The translations under genes were made by a program, and so were the position numbers. A model generated the notes under the pieces. That model saw only the letters and a list, made by a program, of their open reading frames with translations. It ran no database searches and was not told the DNA's origin. From Methanobacteriota archaeon (GTDB lineage Archaea; Halobacteriota; Methanomicrobia; Methanomicrobiales; Methanocorpusculaceae), in contig JAEWXF010000019.1 in the NCBI GenBank assembly GCA_023396065.1, forward strand, positions 1 to 63,675: a DNA stretch of 63,675 bases. Reading direction: 5' to 3'. Below, in pieces: positions 53,863 through 62,359 of the stretch (within the stretch, counting starts at the first letter, position 1; each line of letters starts with the position of its first letter).

Positions 53863-54609
53863 TTAGATGATATTTTTCAGTACGTCAAACCGGTCAATGA
53901 TTCCGACAAGTGTTTTTCCCTGCATCACTGGAATCCGGCTGACATCTGCGTCCACCATTTTCTTTGCAGCTTCCGTTACCGACGCATTCTCGTCGATGGT
54001 CACAACTGCCGTTCTCATTACTTTTTCCACCGGCATTGCTGTCCCGGAATTTAACGCGGACCTGACGGAGCCGCTGAGGAGATCCCGGCGGGAGACAATC
54101 CCGATCAGTTCTTTTTTCCGGAGAACCGGAATTCCGGCAAAGCCGCTTTCTACAATCAGACTGTAGGCTTTCTGGATACTCTCCTCCGGGGACGCGGTGA
54201 CCACTTTTTTTGTCATGACATCCCGCACACATCCCCGTATCGTTGCCCGTCCGGCGAGAACCGGAAAGAGATTCGACAGAAGCACCGCTCCTGCGTAGGT
54301 TCCGTCATCCTGTATCACTGCACAGGAATCGGTCGCGTATCCCCTGATCTTCTTTGCAACATCTTCCAGAGTATCCCCCAGCTGAGCGGTGGGAGCCTCT
54401 TTCATGAACCCGTCGATGGTTACATTGGAACGTGTATCTGCAATCCGCAGAACGTCGGTAATATCAATGTAGCCGACCGGTTTTTTTCCGGCGTTCAGTA
54501 CATATATTTCACGGTAGATATCGTCCCGGAGAATCTGACGTGCTTTTGTTGCGTACTCCCCCTGCATAACGAAAGGGACATCATTGATTATATCTCCTGC
54601 GAGCTTCAT
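53863..54609 (-). CDS. CBS-domain protein (four CBS motifs)
   Basis: 248 residues with four CBS motifs, the second partly degenerate. Clear strands are IYVLNAGKKPVGYIDITDVL, SCAVIQDDGTYAGAVLLSNL, GFAGIPVLRKKELIGIVSRR and VSRIPVMQGKTLVGIIDRFD. Its start codon abuts the end of the two-CBS zinc protein at 54609, so translation is coupled. Confidence 0.92.
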   Translation of the reverse strand: MKLAGDIINDVPFVMQGEYATKARQILRDDIYREIYVLNAGKKPVGYIDITDVLRIADTRSNVTIDGFMKEAPTAQLGDTLEDVAKKIRGYATDSCAVIQDDGTYAGAVLLSNLFPVLAGRATIRGCVRDVMTKKVVTASPEESIQKAYSLIVESGFAGIPVLRKKELIGIVSRRDLLSGSVRSALNSGTAMPVEKVMRTAVVTIDENASVTEAAKKMVDADVSRIPVMQGKTLVGIIDRFDVLKNII

Positions 54610-55169
54610 CAGATCCGCTCCTGCTCACGGCAGTTTGGACAAACAAGCATGCCGTCAATCGGCATCAGATCTCCCGATATCATTCCGCAGACTGCGCAGC
54701 GACCGGTACGTTCGTCCGGACGATTGATTGCAATCAGTTCTGCCATAATCTCGTTGAGTTCGTTTGTTACCCCGAGCAGGTCGCGGACTGTGACGATACC
54801 GGTAACGTTTCCGTCCGCACCGGTAACCGGCAGTCTCCGCACTTTATGTTTGATCATTATTTTTGCTGCTTCCGCGGTGAGCATATGTTCCTGAACAGTG
54901 ATCAGGGGAGAGCTCATGACATCTCCAACCCGGACGGAACCCGGAAGCATATTTTTTGCCATTACCTTACAGTTAAAGTCCTGTTCGGTTACCATACCGA
55001 CCGGACGTTTTCCGCGAAGCACAATGCAGCTGCCCACATCATTTTTGCACATGGCAGCCGCAGCATCTGCGGTCGTGGCGTTGATATCGATTGTTATCGG
55101 ATCCAGCTGCATAATCTCTTTGAGCTGGATTTCCCCCCGGGTAAACCCGGTACCTTGTGAATTTCTCAT
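54609..55169 (-). CDS. CBS pair with C-terminal zinc ribbon
   Basis: The 186-residue protein carries two CBS motifs (GSCIVLRGKRPVGMVTEQDF, KVRRLPVTGADGNVTGIVTV) followed by a zinc ribbon CAVCGMISGDLMPIDGMLVC with a second C-x2-C (CPNC). It is the first gene of the four-gene array and the only one with a predicted nucleic-acid or protein-binding domain. It may therefore be the output subunit. Confidence 0.93.
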   Translation of the reverse strand: MRNSQGTGFTRGEIQLKEIMQLDPITIDINATTADAAAAMCKNDVGSCIVLRGKRPVGMVTEQDFNCKVMAKNMLPGSVRVGDVMSSPLITVQEHMLTAEAAKIMIKHKVRRLPVTGADGNVTGIVTVRDLLGVTNELNEIMAELIAINRPDERTGRCAVCGMISGDLMPIDGMLVCPNCREQERI

Positions 55170-55523
55170 CAGATTTTCACCTCCGTATTTTTTCTCTGGT
55201 GATTATTGTGATAATACTCCTTTCCTGTATAAATTCATTCTCATTTGACGTATTTTCAAAAATAACGCGCGATTAATTCCTGATTGTTTTTCCGTATCCG
55301 GCTCTCCGCATAGATGGTCTATATATAGATATCTTCTGGTTTGGTTCTTTTTATTAACTCTGCAGCAGAATATATTTTATAGAATGGGTTGATATACGTA
55401 AGCAGTACTGATATTTTCCTCAGCTGTTCTGATCCCTGTTTCGTGAAATGGTTTCGTCAAATAACCTGAACGTTTATATTCCTTCAAAGCCGAACTACTA
55501 CACATTCCAGTTAAGGTGTTTTC
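55170..55523. promoter_or_regulatory. AT-rich divergent promoter region
   Basis: This 354-nt region separates the leftward CBS array from the rightward oap-like genes. It is AT-rich, includes the palindrome TCTATATATAGA (about 55318) and GCGCGATTAATTCC. Before oapA, TTTATATTCC then GAACTACTACACAT resembles the TATA plus CTACTCA layout seen before the SDR genes, but weakly. No convincing Orc1/Cdc6 origin box was found. Confidence 0.4.
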
Positions 55524-55529
55524 ATGGCA

Positions 55530-56150
55530 GTTATGTCTCGCATAAAAGGCTTTTTCTCAAAGCTGTTCGGTAAAAAACGCTCGCGTGTTGGTATTTACGG
55601 CCCCCCGAATGCGGGTAAGACCACGCTTGCCAACAGAATTGTCCGTGATGTAACGGGTGAGGCAATCGGTCCGGTAAGTGAAGTGCCGCATGAGACCCGC
55701 CGCGCCCGGAGAAAAGAGGGCGTTGAGATTAACAGCGGAGGCAGCCGGCTTCTGATCGATATTGTTGACACCCCCGGTGTAACCACCAAGATCGATTACC
55801 ATGAGTTTCTTGAGTACGGAATGGATCAGGATGAAGCGGTTGCCCGTGCCCGCGAAGCGACAGAGGGCGTTGCCGAGGCAATGCACTGGCTTCGCGAGGA
55901 TATCGACGGTGTCATCTATGTTCTGGACAGTACGCAGGATCCGTTCATGCATGTCAACATTATGATGGTCGGCATTATTGAGTCGCGGAAACTGCCGGTT
56001 ATCATTGTTGCAAACAAGATTGATCTGCCGGATGCATCTCCGCAGCGGATTAAGAGTGCGTTCCCGCAGCATCCTGTAGTGATGGTCTCGGGTCTCGAAG
56101 GCAACAACATGGATGATCTGTATGCAAAAATTTCTGAGGTATTCAGGTGA
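55530..56150 (+). CDS. OapA-like Era/Obg-related GTPase
   Basis: About 206 residues (55524 or 55530 start). G1 is GIYGPPNAGKTTLANRIV, G3 is IDIVDTPGVTTKID, G4 is IIVANKIDLPDAS and G5 is VMVSGLEGNNMDD. A basic N-terminus MSRIKGFFSKLFGKKRSR may contact membrane or nucleic acid. It is followed by a DUF2073 protein and a zinc-ribbon protein, the archaeal oapA-oapB-oapC set first named near haloarchaeal origins. The cellular role is unsettled. Confidence 0.88.
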   Translation, partial: VMSRIKGFFSKLFGKKRSRVGIYGPPNAGKTTLANRIVRDVTGEAIGPVSEVPHETRRARRKEGVEINSGGSRLLIDIVDTPGVTTKIDYHEFLEYGMDQDEAVARAREATEGVAEAMHWLREDIDGVIYVLDSTQDPFMHVNIMMVGIIESRKLPVIIVANKIDLPDASPQRIKSAFPQHPVVMVSGLEGNNMDDLYAKISEVFR

Positions 56151-56156
56151 GGCATC

Positions 56157-56531
56157 ATGATTCAGGGTGTTCAGATTGATATGCTGTCCAGCGACCGTCT
56201 CAGCCGTATGACTTCCATGGAGAAGATCCGTCTGATTCTGGACGATGTTCACCAAGGGTATATCGTAGTTCTGGAAAAGGGACTGACCCCGGAGGAACAG
56301 GGAAAACTTCTTGAGTCAACTATGATGGAAATCCGTCCCGGAGGCTTCTCCGGTATTGAGATTGAGACATATCCGTCTGCAAACTCAGGTGATGGCGGTT
56401 TCTTCTCCAAACTTCTGGGAGGCGGAAAGTCTCCGACCGGCAGACTGATGGTTATCGGTCCGGTCGACCAGCTGAAGATGCTTACCCGTGAAAAAGACAG
56501 ACTGATTGCGTGGGCATCTTCTGCGCAGTAA
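56157..56531 (+). CDS. OapB-like protein (DUF2073)
   Basis: The 124-residue archaeal protein contains QIDMLSSDRLSRMTSMEKIR, VVLEKGLTPEEQGKLLE and a Gly-rich SPTGRLMVIGPVDQLK segment. These match DUF2073 members that sit between OapA and the zinc-ribbon partner. It begins 6 nt after oapA. Confidence 0.85.
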   Translation: MIQGVQIDMLSSDRLSRMTSMEKIRLILDDVHQGYIVVLEKGLTPEEQGKLLESTMMEIRPGGFSGIEIETYPSANSGDGGFFSKLLGGGKSPTGRLMVIGPVDQLKMLTREKDRLIAWASSAQ

Positions 56532-56548
56532 TTTCAGCAATTCCAGCT

Positions 56549-56953
56549 ATGCCACACAAATGTACTCAGTGCGGACGCGAGTTCCGCGACGGATCCGTGG
56601 AGATCCTTCGCGGATGTCCCAGTTGCGGTGGAAAGAAGTTTCTTTACGTGAGTGACCACGTACGAAATGCCGATGTGCTGGAAGAGAAAAGCATCTCCGA
56701 CATTGCACAGGAAACCAAACAGGAAGTGCTTGAGGTAAAACCGCAGGGTCCTGCATCCCGTCCGACTGATATTCTGGACCGGGTGGAAAGTGTCCGCATT
56801 GTCAGTCCCGGTAAATATGAACTGAATCTGGAACGTCTTGCGGAGTCGCAGGATATTATCATCGGGATGGGGGATGATGGAAAATATATGCTGGATCTCC
56901 CGTCCATGTCCAAGAAGCGCGGCGCCCTCGGCAAGAAAAAACAGATAAAATAA
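56549..56953 (+). CDS. OapC-like zinc-ribbon protein
   Basis: 134 residues from ATG 56549. The N-terminal zinc ribbon is CTQCGREFRDGSVEILRGCP with SCGGKKFLYVS, followed by an acidic helix linker and a C-terminal basic tail (SKKRGALGKKKQIK). The middle region YELNLERLAESQDIIIGMGD is conserved in OapC-like proteins. It closes the oap operon; T-rich sequence and tRNA-Lys follow. Confidence 0.85.
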   Translation: MPHKCTQCGREFRDGSVEILRGCPSCGGKKFLYVSDHVRNADVLEEKSISDIAQETKQEVLEVKPQGPASRPTDILDRVESVRIVSPGKYELNLERLAESQDIIIGMGDDGKYMLDLPSMSKKRGALGKKKQIK

Positions 56954-56994
56954 TTTTTTTGAGCTGATATTTTTAAAATAATTTTTTTGAAAAC

Positions 56995-57067
56995 GGGCCT
57001 AAAGGGATTTGAACCCCTGGCCTACGGATTAAGAGTCCGTCGCTATTCCTGACTAAGCTATAGGCCC
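56995..57067 (-). tRNA. tRNA-Lys (CTT)
   Basis: The 73-nt minus-strand sequence folds with acceptor GGGCCTA/TAGGCCC. D arm contains GCTTAGTCAGG, the anticodon stem ACGGA/TCCGT encloses CTCTTAA (anticodon CTT, Lys AAG), and the T arm is AGGGG-TTCAAAT-CCCTT. It stands between convergent T-rich sequence from oapC and the rightward TrkA-N/DHH gene. Confidence 0.93.
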
Positions 57068-57191
57068 ATTCAAATGTTGTCTGTTGACCTAATTACATAT
57101 GCCGCGTATATATTTATAGATTTTCTTCTCGCGTCCGCTGATACGTGACCGTGTGAGGCTTATATATCCCGACAAAGCGAATATGATTACA

Positions 57192-58682
57192 ATGGCTGAG
57201 AGTGATGGTGTTGCTCTGCCGGGCAACCAGTCTCATAAAACAATAAAATATCTTATTCTTGGCTGCGGCAGTGTTGGCTATAATGTTCTGGAGGAACTCC
57301 GGGAAGACGACGAAAATGTCCTTTCCATTGACATAAACGATAAGAGGGTTGATGATCTGCGGGATCACCGCAGGCAGGCTATGGTCGGGGATATTTCCGA
57401 TCCTGCGCTGATGGGGAAGATCCCCGAGCCTGAGATCGCCTTTGTTCTCTCCGCAAGTAAGGATGCAAACCTCGCTGCAGTGCAGAATGTGAAGGCTGCC
57501 TATCCGGGAGCCCGGGTAATTGCCCGGGCGCTGGATCTGTTTTCTGCGGATCAACTCGTCGATGCCGGCGCTGATGTGGTACTGTATCCCCAGCAGGTCG
57601 TTGCGAAATCTGCTGTTAACCACATGAACAATCTGATTGCCTCCCGCAACGCCCAGAAACTGGTGTCGCTTCTCGGGCAGTGGAACGGTTGTCTTGGGAT
57701 AATTACGCACAAAAATCCTGATCCTGATGCGATCTCAAGTGCTATGGCACTGTCAGCGATTGCTAACACTGCATCAAAAGGAAAACTGAAGACCAGAATT
57801 CTGTATGAAGGCAATGTCGGTCATCAGGAAAACCGGGCATTCGTGAATCTCCTTGAGATTAAGATGGAACGCCTGACGCCGGACGTCCTGGCGGAGTGCA
57901 ATTATCTTGCACTGGTTGACTGTGTCGCTCCCGGCATGAACAATGATCTGCCGCTGGATACCAGGATCAATATCATCATCGATCACCACAGCACGGAGGG
58001 AGTGGAACGGATTCATAAACCGGACTTCATCGATTCCCGTCCGGGTGTCGGTGCAACCGCCTCGATTATGACCCAGTACCTTCAGGAGCTGGATCTGCCG
58101 ATCGATAAAAAAGTTGCAACGGCGCTGTTCTATGGTATCCGTGCCGATACCCGCGAGTTCCAGAGGAATGTCTCACCGCAGGATCTGCATAATGCCGCGT
58201 TTCTGTTACCGCTGTGTGACCGGTCACTGCTGGAGGTTATCATGTCCCCGTCGGTTGCTCAGGAGACCTTGGACGTGCTTGGTCATGCGATTGTGAATCG
58301 TGAGGTGAAGCACGGATACCTGTTTTCCAATGTGGGATATGTGCGAAACCGTGATGCCATCCCTCAGGCTGCCGATATGCTGCTGAATCTGGAAGGCGTG
58401 TCCACCGCCCTTGTGTATGGAATTACCGATACCAACATCACGCTCTCTGCGCGCAATAAAGATATCCGTCTGCATGTGGGGGACGTAATGAAGGAAGCAT
58501 TTTCCCCGATTCCCGGAGCGTCTGCCGGAGGGCATGCAACGATGGCGGCACTGTCCATTCCGCTGAATGCATTTTCTCTGGTGAAAGACAAAGAGGAACT
58601 GCTCCGGATGATTATTGACCCGGTACTGTCCAACTTCCTGAAACTGGTGGGTATCTCCGAGGTTGAAGGGGATGAAAGCTGA
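57192..58682 (+). CDS. TrkA-N (RCK) plus DHH/DHHA1 phosphoesterase protein
   Basis: About 496 residues from ATG 57192. Residues ~15-130 form a Rossmann TrkA-N domain (LILGCGSVGYNVLEELREDD). The rest is a DHH phosphoesterase: HKNPDPDAISSAMAL, VDCVAP, the DHH box in IIIDHHSTEG, and DHHA1 near GHATMAALSI. The fusion is known in methanogens and may link nucleotide or NAD sensing to cleavage of small nucleotides. It overlaps mptE by 11 nt. Confidence 0.93.
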   Translation: MAESDGVALPGNQSHKTIKYLILGCGSVGYNVLEELREDDENVLSIDINDKRVDDLRDHRRQAMVGDISDPALMGKIPEPEIAFVLSASKDANLAAVQNVKAAYPGARVIARALDLFSADQLVDAGADVVLYPQQVVAKSAVNHMNNLIASRNAQKLVSLLGQWNGCLGIITHKNPDPDAISSAMALSAIANTASKGKLKTRILYEGNVGHQENRAFVNLLEIKMERLTPDVLAECNYLALVDCVAPGMNNDLPLDTRINIIIDHHSTEGVERIHKPDFIDSRPGVGATASIMTQYLQELDLPIDKKVATALFYGIRADTREFQRNVSPQDLHNAAFLLPLCDRSLLEVIMSPSVAQETLDVLGHAIVNREVKHGYLFSNVGYVRNRDAIPQAADMLLNLEGVSTALVYGITDTNITLSARNKDIRLHVGDVMKEAFSPIPGASAGGHATMAALSIPLNAFSLVKDKEELLRMIIDPVLSNFLKLVGISEVEGDES

Positions 58683-59301
58683 GGAATGGGAACCCCATTA
58701 TCAGTACATCCTTGAGTATTTTGGTTTTTCCCGGGATGATGATGAAAAGGCGGCAGAAATTCTTGCGCAGATTCTGACCCGCGATGATCTGCCGCTGCTT
58801 GAGGAAACGATTTTCAAACGCGACTGTATTGTCTGCGGAAACGCACCCGGTCTTTTGGATGACATCTCCCGTACGGATTTTTCCGGATGCGTGATAATCG
58901 CTGCGGACGCGGCGGCGCGTGTGCTGTATCGTGCCGGTATCCGGCCGGATGTTATCCTCTCTGATATTGACGGGATGGATGATGATTTTCTCACCATGAA
59001 CGACGCCGGTACGATTCTGGTTCTGCATGCCCATGGAGATAATATCCCGCTGGTGCGGTCGTGGGTGCCGAAGGTTCGCGGGCCGCTTGTCGGGACCACG
59101 CAGGCCACGCCTCTCGCGCATGTCCATAACTTCGGAGGTTTTTCCGATGGTGACCGGTGTGTGTTCTGTGCCCACGAACTGGGCGCGCGGTCGGTGCGGC
59201 TGATCGGTTTTGATCTGGATGACCGGTCGGTTGATCCGGTGAAACACGGGAAGCTGATGATTGCCCGCGATCTGCTGAAACTTGTCGGTCATGACATCTA
59301 A
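58672..59301 (+). CDS. mptE: 6-hydroxymethyl-7,8-dihydropterin pyrophosphokinase (MptE)
   Basis: 209 residues of the DUF115 type. The landmarks are CIVCGNAPGLLDDI, IAADAAARVLYRAGIRPDVI, LSDIDGMDDDF and HAHGDNIPLVRSWVP. MptE makes the pterin pyrophosphate used for tetrahydromethanopterin in methanogens. The ATG at 58672 lies within the end of the previous gene. The next gene begins inside its end, so the three are coupled. Confidence 0.9.
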   Translation: MKAEEWEPHYQYILEYFGFSRDDDEKAAEILAQILTRDDLPLLEETIFKRDCIVCGNAPGLLDDISRTDFSGCVIIAADAAARVLYRAGIRPDVILSDIDGMDDDFLTMNDAGTILVLHAHGDNIPLVRSWVPKVRGPLVGTTQATPLAHVHNFGGFSDGDRCVFCAHELGARSVRLIGFDLDDRSVDPVKHGKLMIARDLLKLVGHDI

Positions 59302-60946
59302 GGCTGTTCTGATTGACGGATATGTCGATGAACCGGCATGTCTGGGGGTCCCTCCCTATATTTCTCCTTATATCCGGACGGTTGCAGGAGTTCTCCGGGA
59401 ACGCGGGTTTACGGTTGAGTATGTGACGATTGATCAGCTGCGTTCCGATCCGCTCCGTCTCTCCCGTCTTAGTGCGTATGATGCGGTGGTGATGATTGCG
59501 GGTGTGACGGTTCCGGGAAAGTACCTGTCCGGAACTCCTGCAACACTTTCGGAGCTGCAGCAGATCGGATTCATGCTCCGTGGAAAGACGGTATCCCTTC
59601 TTGGCGGACCGATCGGATTCGGGTATTCCCCGCAGGGCGGAAAGAAAGCTGTGTCGCAGGCGGTTGCCGGGTGGACAGCGATGCTGCGCGGTGAGCCTGC
59701 GGCGGCGCTTGATGCGTATCTTTCAGGAGGAGAACCGGATGGTATCTGCGGGTATGCCGAGCTGGACCGGTGGGCCGTTCTCGGTGCACCCGTGATCGGG
59801 CAGCATCCGTTTTTTCCGTATGTGATGTGCGAACTGGAGACGGCAAAGGGATGTTCGCGTGTGGTCTCCGGCGGGTGTTCCTTCTGTACCGAACCGCTGT
59901 ACGGGATGCCGAGACAGCGCGGGGTTGACGCGGTCCGTGATGAGGTCCGTGCTCTGTCTCTCGCGGGCGCCCGGCATTTTCGTCTGGGACGGCAGCCGGA
60001 TCTGTTGGCATTCGGTGCATCCGGCGGAGAGTTTCCCCGGCCTAATCCCGATGCTCTGCACCGCCTGTTCTCTGCGATCCGGGAAGCGGCACCGGGGCTT
60101 GAGACGCTGCATATTGATAATGTGAATCCGGGAACGATTGCGCACCATGAGGAGGCCTCACGCGAGGCACTGTCTGCGATTATCGCCGGACATACACCGG
60201 GAGACATTGCGGCGTTCGGTATGGAGTCCGCGGATCCTGCGGTGATTGCGGCAAATAATCTGAAAGGCTCCGCGGATGAGGTGTTCCGGGCGATTGAAAT
60301 TGTGAACGAGGTGGGAGCAGTGCGGCGGTGCGGCGTTCCCGAACTTTTGCCGGGTCTGAACTTTATTGCAGGACTGGCCGGGGAAACACCGGAGACATTT
60401 GTCTGCAATCAGGCATTTTTGCAGCGGGTCTTTGATGCAGGTCTGATGGTCCGGCGGGTGAACATCCGGCAGCTGATGCCGTTCGAAGGAACCCGCGCAT
60501 ATGCGGAGAATACGCTCGGAATGCACGACAAGCTGTTCCATGCCTTTAAGGAGTCGGTGCGGGAGACGTTTGACCCGCCGATGCTTCAACGGGTGTTTCC
60601 GGTCGGCACCGTTTTACGCAACATTGTTGTTGAGATTCCGGGGCCTGTTTCGTTCGGACGCCAGATGGGGACGTATCCTATCCTCGCCGGAATTCCGCTC
60701 CGGCTGTCCGCAGGAACGGTACTTGATGCGGTGGTTGTTGCGTACGGAAGCCGGTCGGTGACGGCACTGCCGGTTCCGCTTGAGATCAACACGCTTCCAC
60801 CGCAGGCTCTGAAATGGCTGCCGGGTATCTCAAAAAAGTCGGCACAGAAACTTTCTGCGGCCCGGCCGATTGCCGATGCAGAGATACTGAAGACATTCGT
60901 GCCTTCTCCGGAACTTCAGGTTCTGCTTCCGCTAATGCGGTTTTAA
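59291..60946 (+). CDS. Radical SAM protein with C-terminal helix-hairpin-helix
   Basis: About 551 residues. The N-terminus has a B12-binding-like Rossmann region (VAGVLRERGFTVEYVTIDQL). The Fe-S site is CSRVVSGGCSFC: spacing Cx7Cx2C rather than the standard Cx3Cx2C. A C-terminal HhH, LKWLPGISKKSAQKL, suggests nucleic-acid contact. It matches the archaeal radical SAM/HhH group (COG1031 type). Substrate unknown; an RNA or DNA modification is possible. It overlaps mptE by 11 nt. Confidence 0.88.
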   Translation: MTSKAVLIDGYVDEPACLGVPPYISPYIRTVAGVLRERGFTVEYVTIDQLRSDPLRLSRLSAYDAVVMIAGVTVPGKYLSGTPATLSELQQIGFMLRGKTVSLLGGPIGFGYSPQGGKKAVSQAVAGWTAMLRGEPAAALDAYLSGGEPDGICGYAELDRWAVLGAPVIGQHPFFPYVMCELETAKGCSRVVSGGCSFCTEPLYGMPRQRGVDAVRDEVRALSLAGARHFRLGRQPDLLAFGASGGEFPRPNPDALHRLFSAIREAAPGLETLHIDNVNPGTIAHHEEASREALSAIIAGHTPGDIAAFGMESADPAVIAANNLKGSADEVFRAIEIVNEVGAVRRCGVPELLPGLNFIAGLAGETPETFVCNQAFLQRVFDAGLMVRRVNIRQLMPFEGTRAYAENTLGMHDKLFHAFKESVRETFDPPMLQRVFPVGTVLRNIVVEIPGPVSFGRQMGTYPILAGIPLRLSAGTVLDAVVVAYGSRSVTALPVPLEINTLPPQALKWLPGISKKSAQKLSAARPIADAEILKTFVPSPELQVLLPLMRF

Positions 60947-60970
60947 ATTTTAGAACCTTCATTACAACAT

Positions 60971-61420
60971 GAATTTGACAGATACCTCAAAAACAATCTG
61001 TCACTCCGGGAAACACAAAGGTGTCTGATAATACTTTTTTCGATGCAGGTCGATACTTTTCTTGCGGGTCTTTGGACGTATATGGGTAACCACGGCTTGA
61101 AAGCCGAAGATGGTTTCCGGAGATGAGATTCTTTGGATGTATGTGGGTAACCACATACGTCTAAAGATGCACAAGAAAACGTATCGACATCCGAACAAAG
61201 ATTCTCATTTCCTTAGTCTTTCCGTCTGTTTCGTGTGGTCAAGCGAGGGCGAAGCCCGAAGCGGGGAGTAAACCATCGACTTTCGAGCCGTGTCCCGGAG
61301 TGACAGGTTGTTTTTGAGGTATCTGTCAAATTCTCATACTCCAAAAAATTGGTGTGATGCTAGTGGATGCACCACGGGGAAAAATTAGCCTAGTATCAAA
61401 CTCAGGATCTCAATCTACCG
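60971..61420. repeat. Dispersed repeat cluster with terminal inverted arms
   Basis: GAATTTGACAGATACCTC (60971) through CACTCCGGG and its reverse complement CCCGGAGTGACAGG through ATCTGTCAAATTC (61290-61334) bracket a 280-nt core. The core carries CTTGCGGGTCTTTGGACGTA and TCCGGAGATGAGATTCTTTG modules. The segment 61334-61412 (CTCATACTCCAAAAAATTGG onward) recurs inverted at 63256-63330. Confidence 0.85.
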
Positions 61421-61509
61421 CGTACGTCCTGGAGATGAACAAACCCTCTCTCACTGAAGTGGCATCAAAAAAGAAAAGATGTGAGGGACCCCTCACGAAT
61501 GAAAGAACC

Positions 61510-62301
61510 TCACACAAACGTGAGATCGAACCAGAAGGTGCTCACCGGCGCATCCTCCCAGGAACGGGCATACGCCGCACCGAACTGATAGGTCCCTGGA
61601 GCATCGGCAGTAACCAGCCACTCATACGTACCGCCCATTCCGACAATCGGCGGGAGGGCGCCTTCCGGCATGGTATCCTGCACATAACTCTCATTCACTA
61701 CCTTCACTGTCGTGACATTCGTCACATTCCAGACATACCCGGTCGTTGGATTTCCGGCAGTAGTAACCTTCACGAGTTCTCCGGCAGCAGGATTCACCGT
61801 ACCGGCAAACGTGAGGGAAAGTGACGGCTCTGTCGACGGCTCAGCCGTCAGATCACCAAAGGTCAGCTTCTGCGTCATCGTCCAGAGTGGCGTGACGTTC
61901 TCCCACGGGCGGACATACGCCGCAGTAAAGGTGTAGGTCCCCGCCTTCTCGGCAGAAATCAGATACACATAATTTCCGCCTGCCCCGGTCATATTCTCAG
62001 TTCCCGGCGTCTGTACATACGTCGTATTCACAATCAGACCGGGAACACTCTCCACAACCCACTCATACCCGGTAGTCGGGTTACCCGGCAGAGTAATCTG
62101 GATAAAGTCATTTGCCGGAACTCCAAGACCAAACTTTTCCACCGAAACAGTGGCAACCGGTTCCGTAACACCGGGAGTTGACGTGGGCGTAGGTGTCGGC
62201 GTGGGGGACACCGGCTCCGTTGGAGTACCCGTACATCCGGCGATTAGGATACACCCAAAAACCGCACAGAGTACAAGAAATGCAATCATACCTGTTTTCA
62301 T
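61510..62301 (-). CDS. Lipoprotein with two chagasin-like (I42) inhibitor domains
   Basis: The 263-residue exported lipoprotein has a LIAGCTGTPTEP lipobox then a Pro/Thr-rich linker. It has two chagasin-type domains, each with the inhibitor loops: LPGNPTTGYEWVVES, GAGGNYVYLI and VRPWENV in the first, and AGNPTTGYVWNVTN, GMGGTYEWLV and ARSWEDA in the second. Such domains block papain-like cysteine peptidases. It may guard surface proteins. The gene lies between inverted copies of the dispersed repeat. Confidence 0.88.
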   Translation of the reverse strand: MKTGMIAFLVLCAVFGCILIAGCTGTPTEPVSPTPTPTPTSTPGVTEPVATVSVEKFGLGVPANDFIQITLPGNPTTGYEWVVESVPGLIVNTTYVQTPGTENMTGAGGNYVYLISAEKAGTYTFTAAYVRPWENVTPLWTMTQKLTFGDLTAEPSTEPSLSLTFAGTVNPAAGELVKVTTAGNPTTGYVWNVTNVTTVKVVNESYVQDTMPEGALPPIVGMGGTYEWLVTADAPGTYQFGAAYARSWEDAPVSTFWFDLTFV

Positions 62302-62359
62302 AACAGTTACCCATATTCACGGAAAGTATAAAATAGTTTAGATAGGGAAAAAAAGGAAA

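Noticed and set aside
55170..55523. Replication origin next to oapABC-like genes
   Set aside because: AT-rich, but I see no Orc1/Cdc6 gene nor convincing ORB-like boxes; TTTCGTGAAATGGTTTCGTC was considered and judged too dissimilar.
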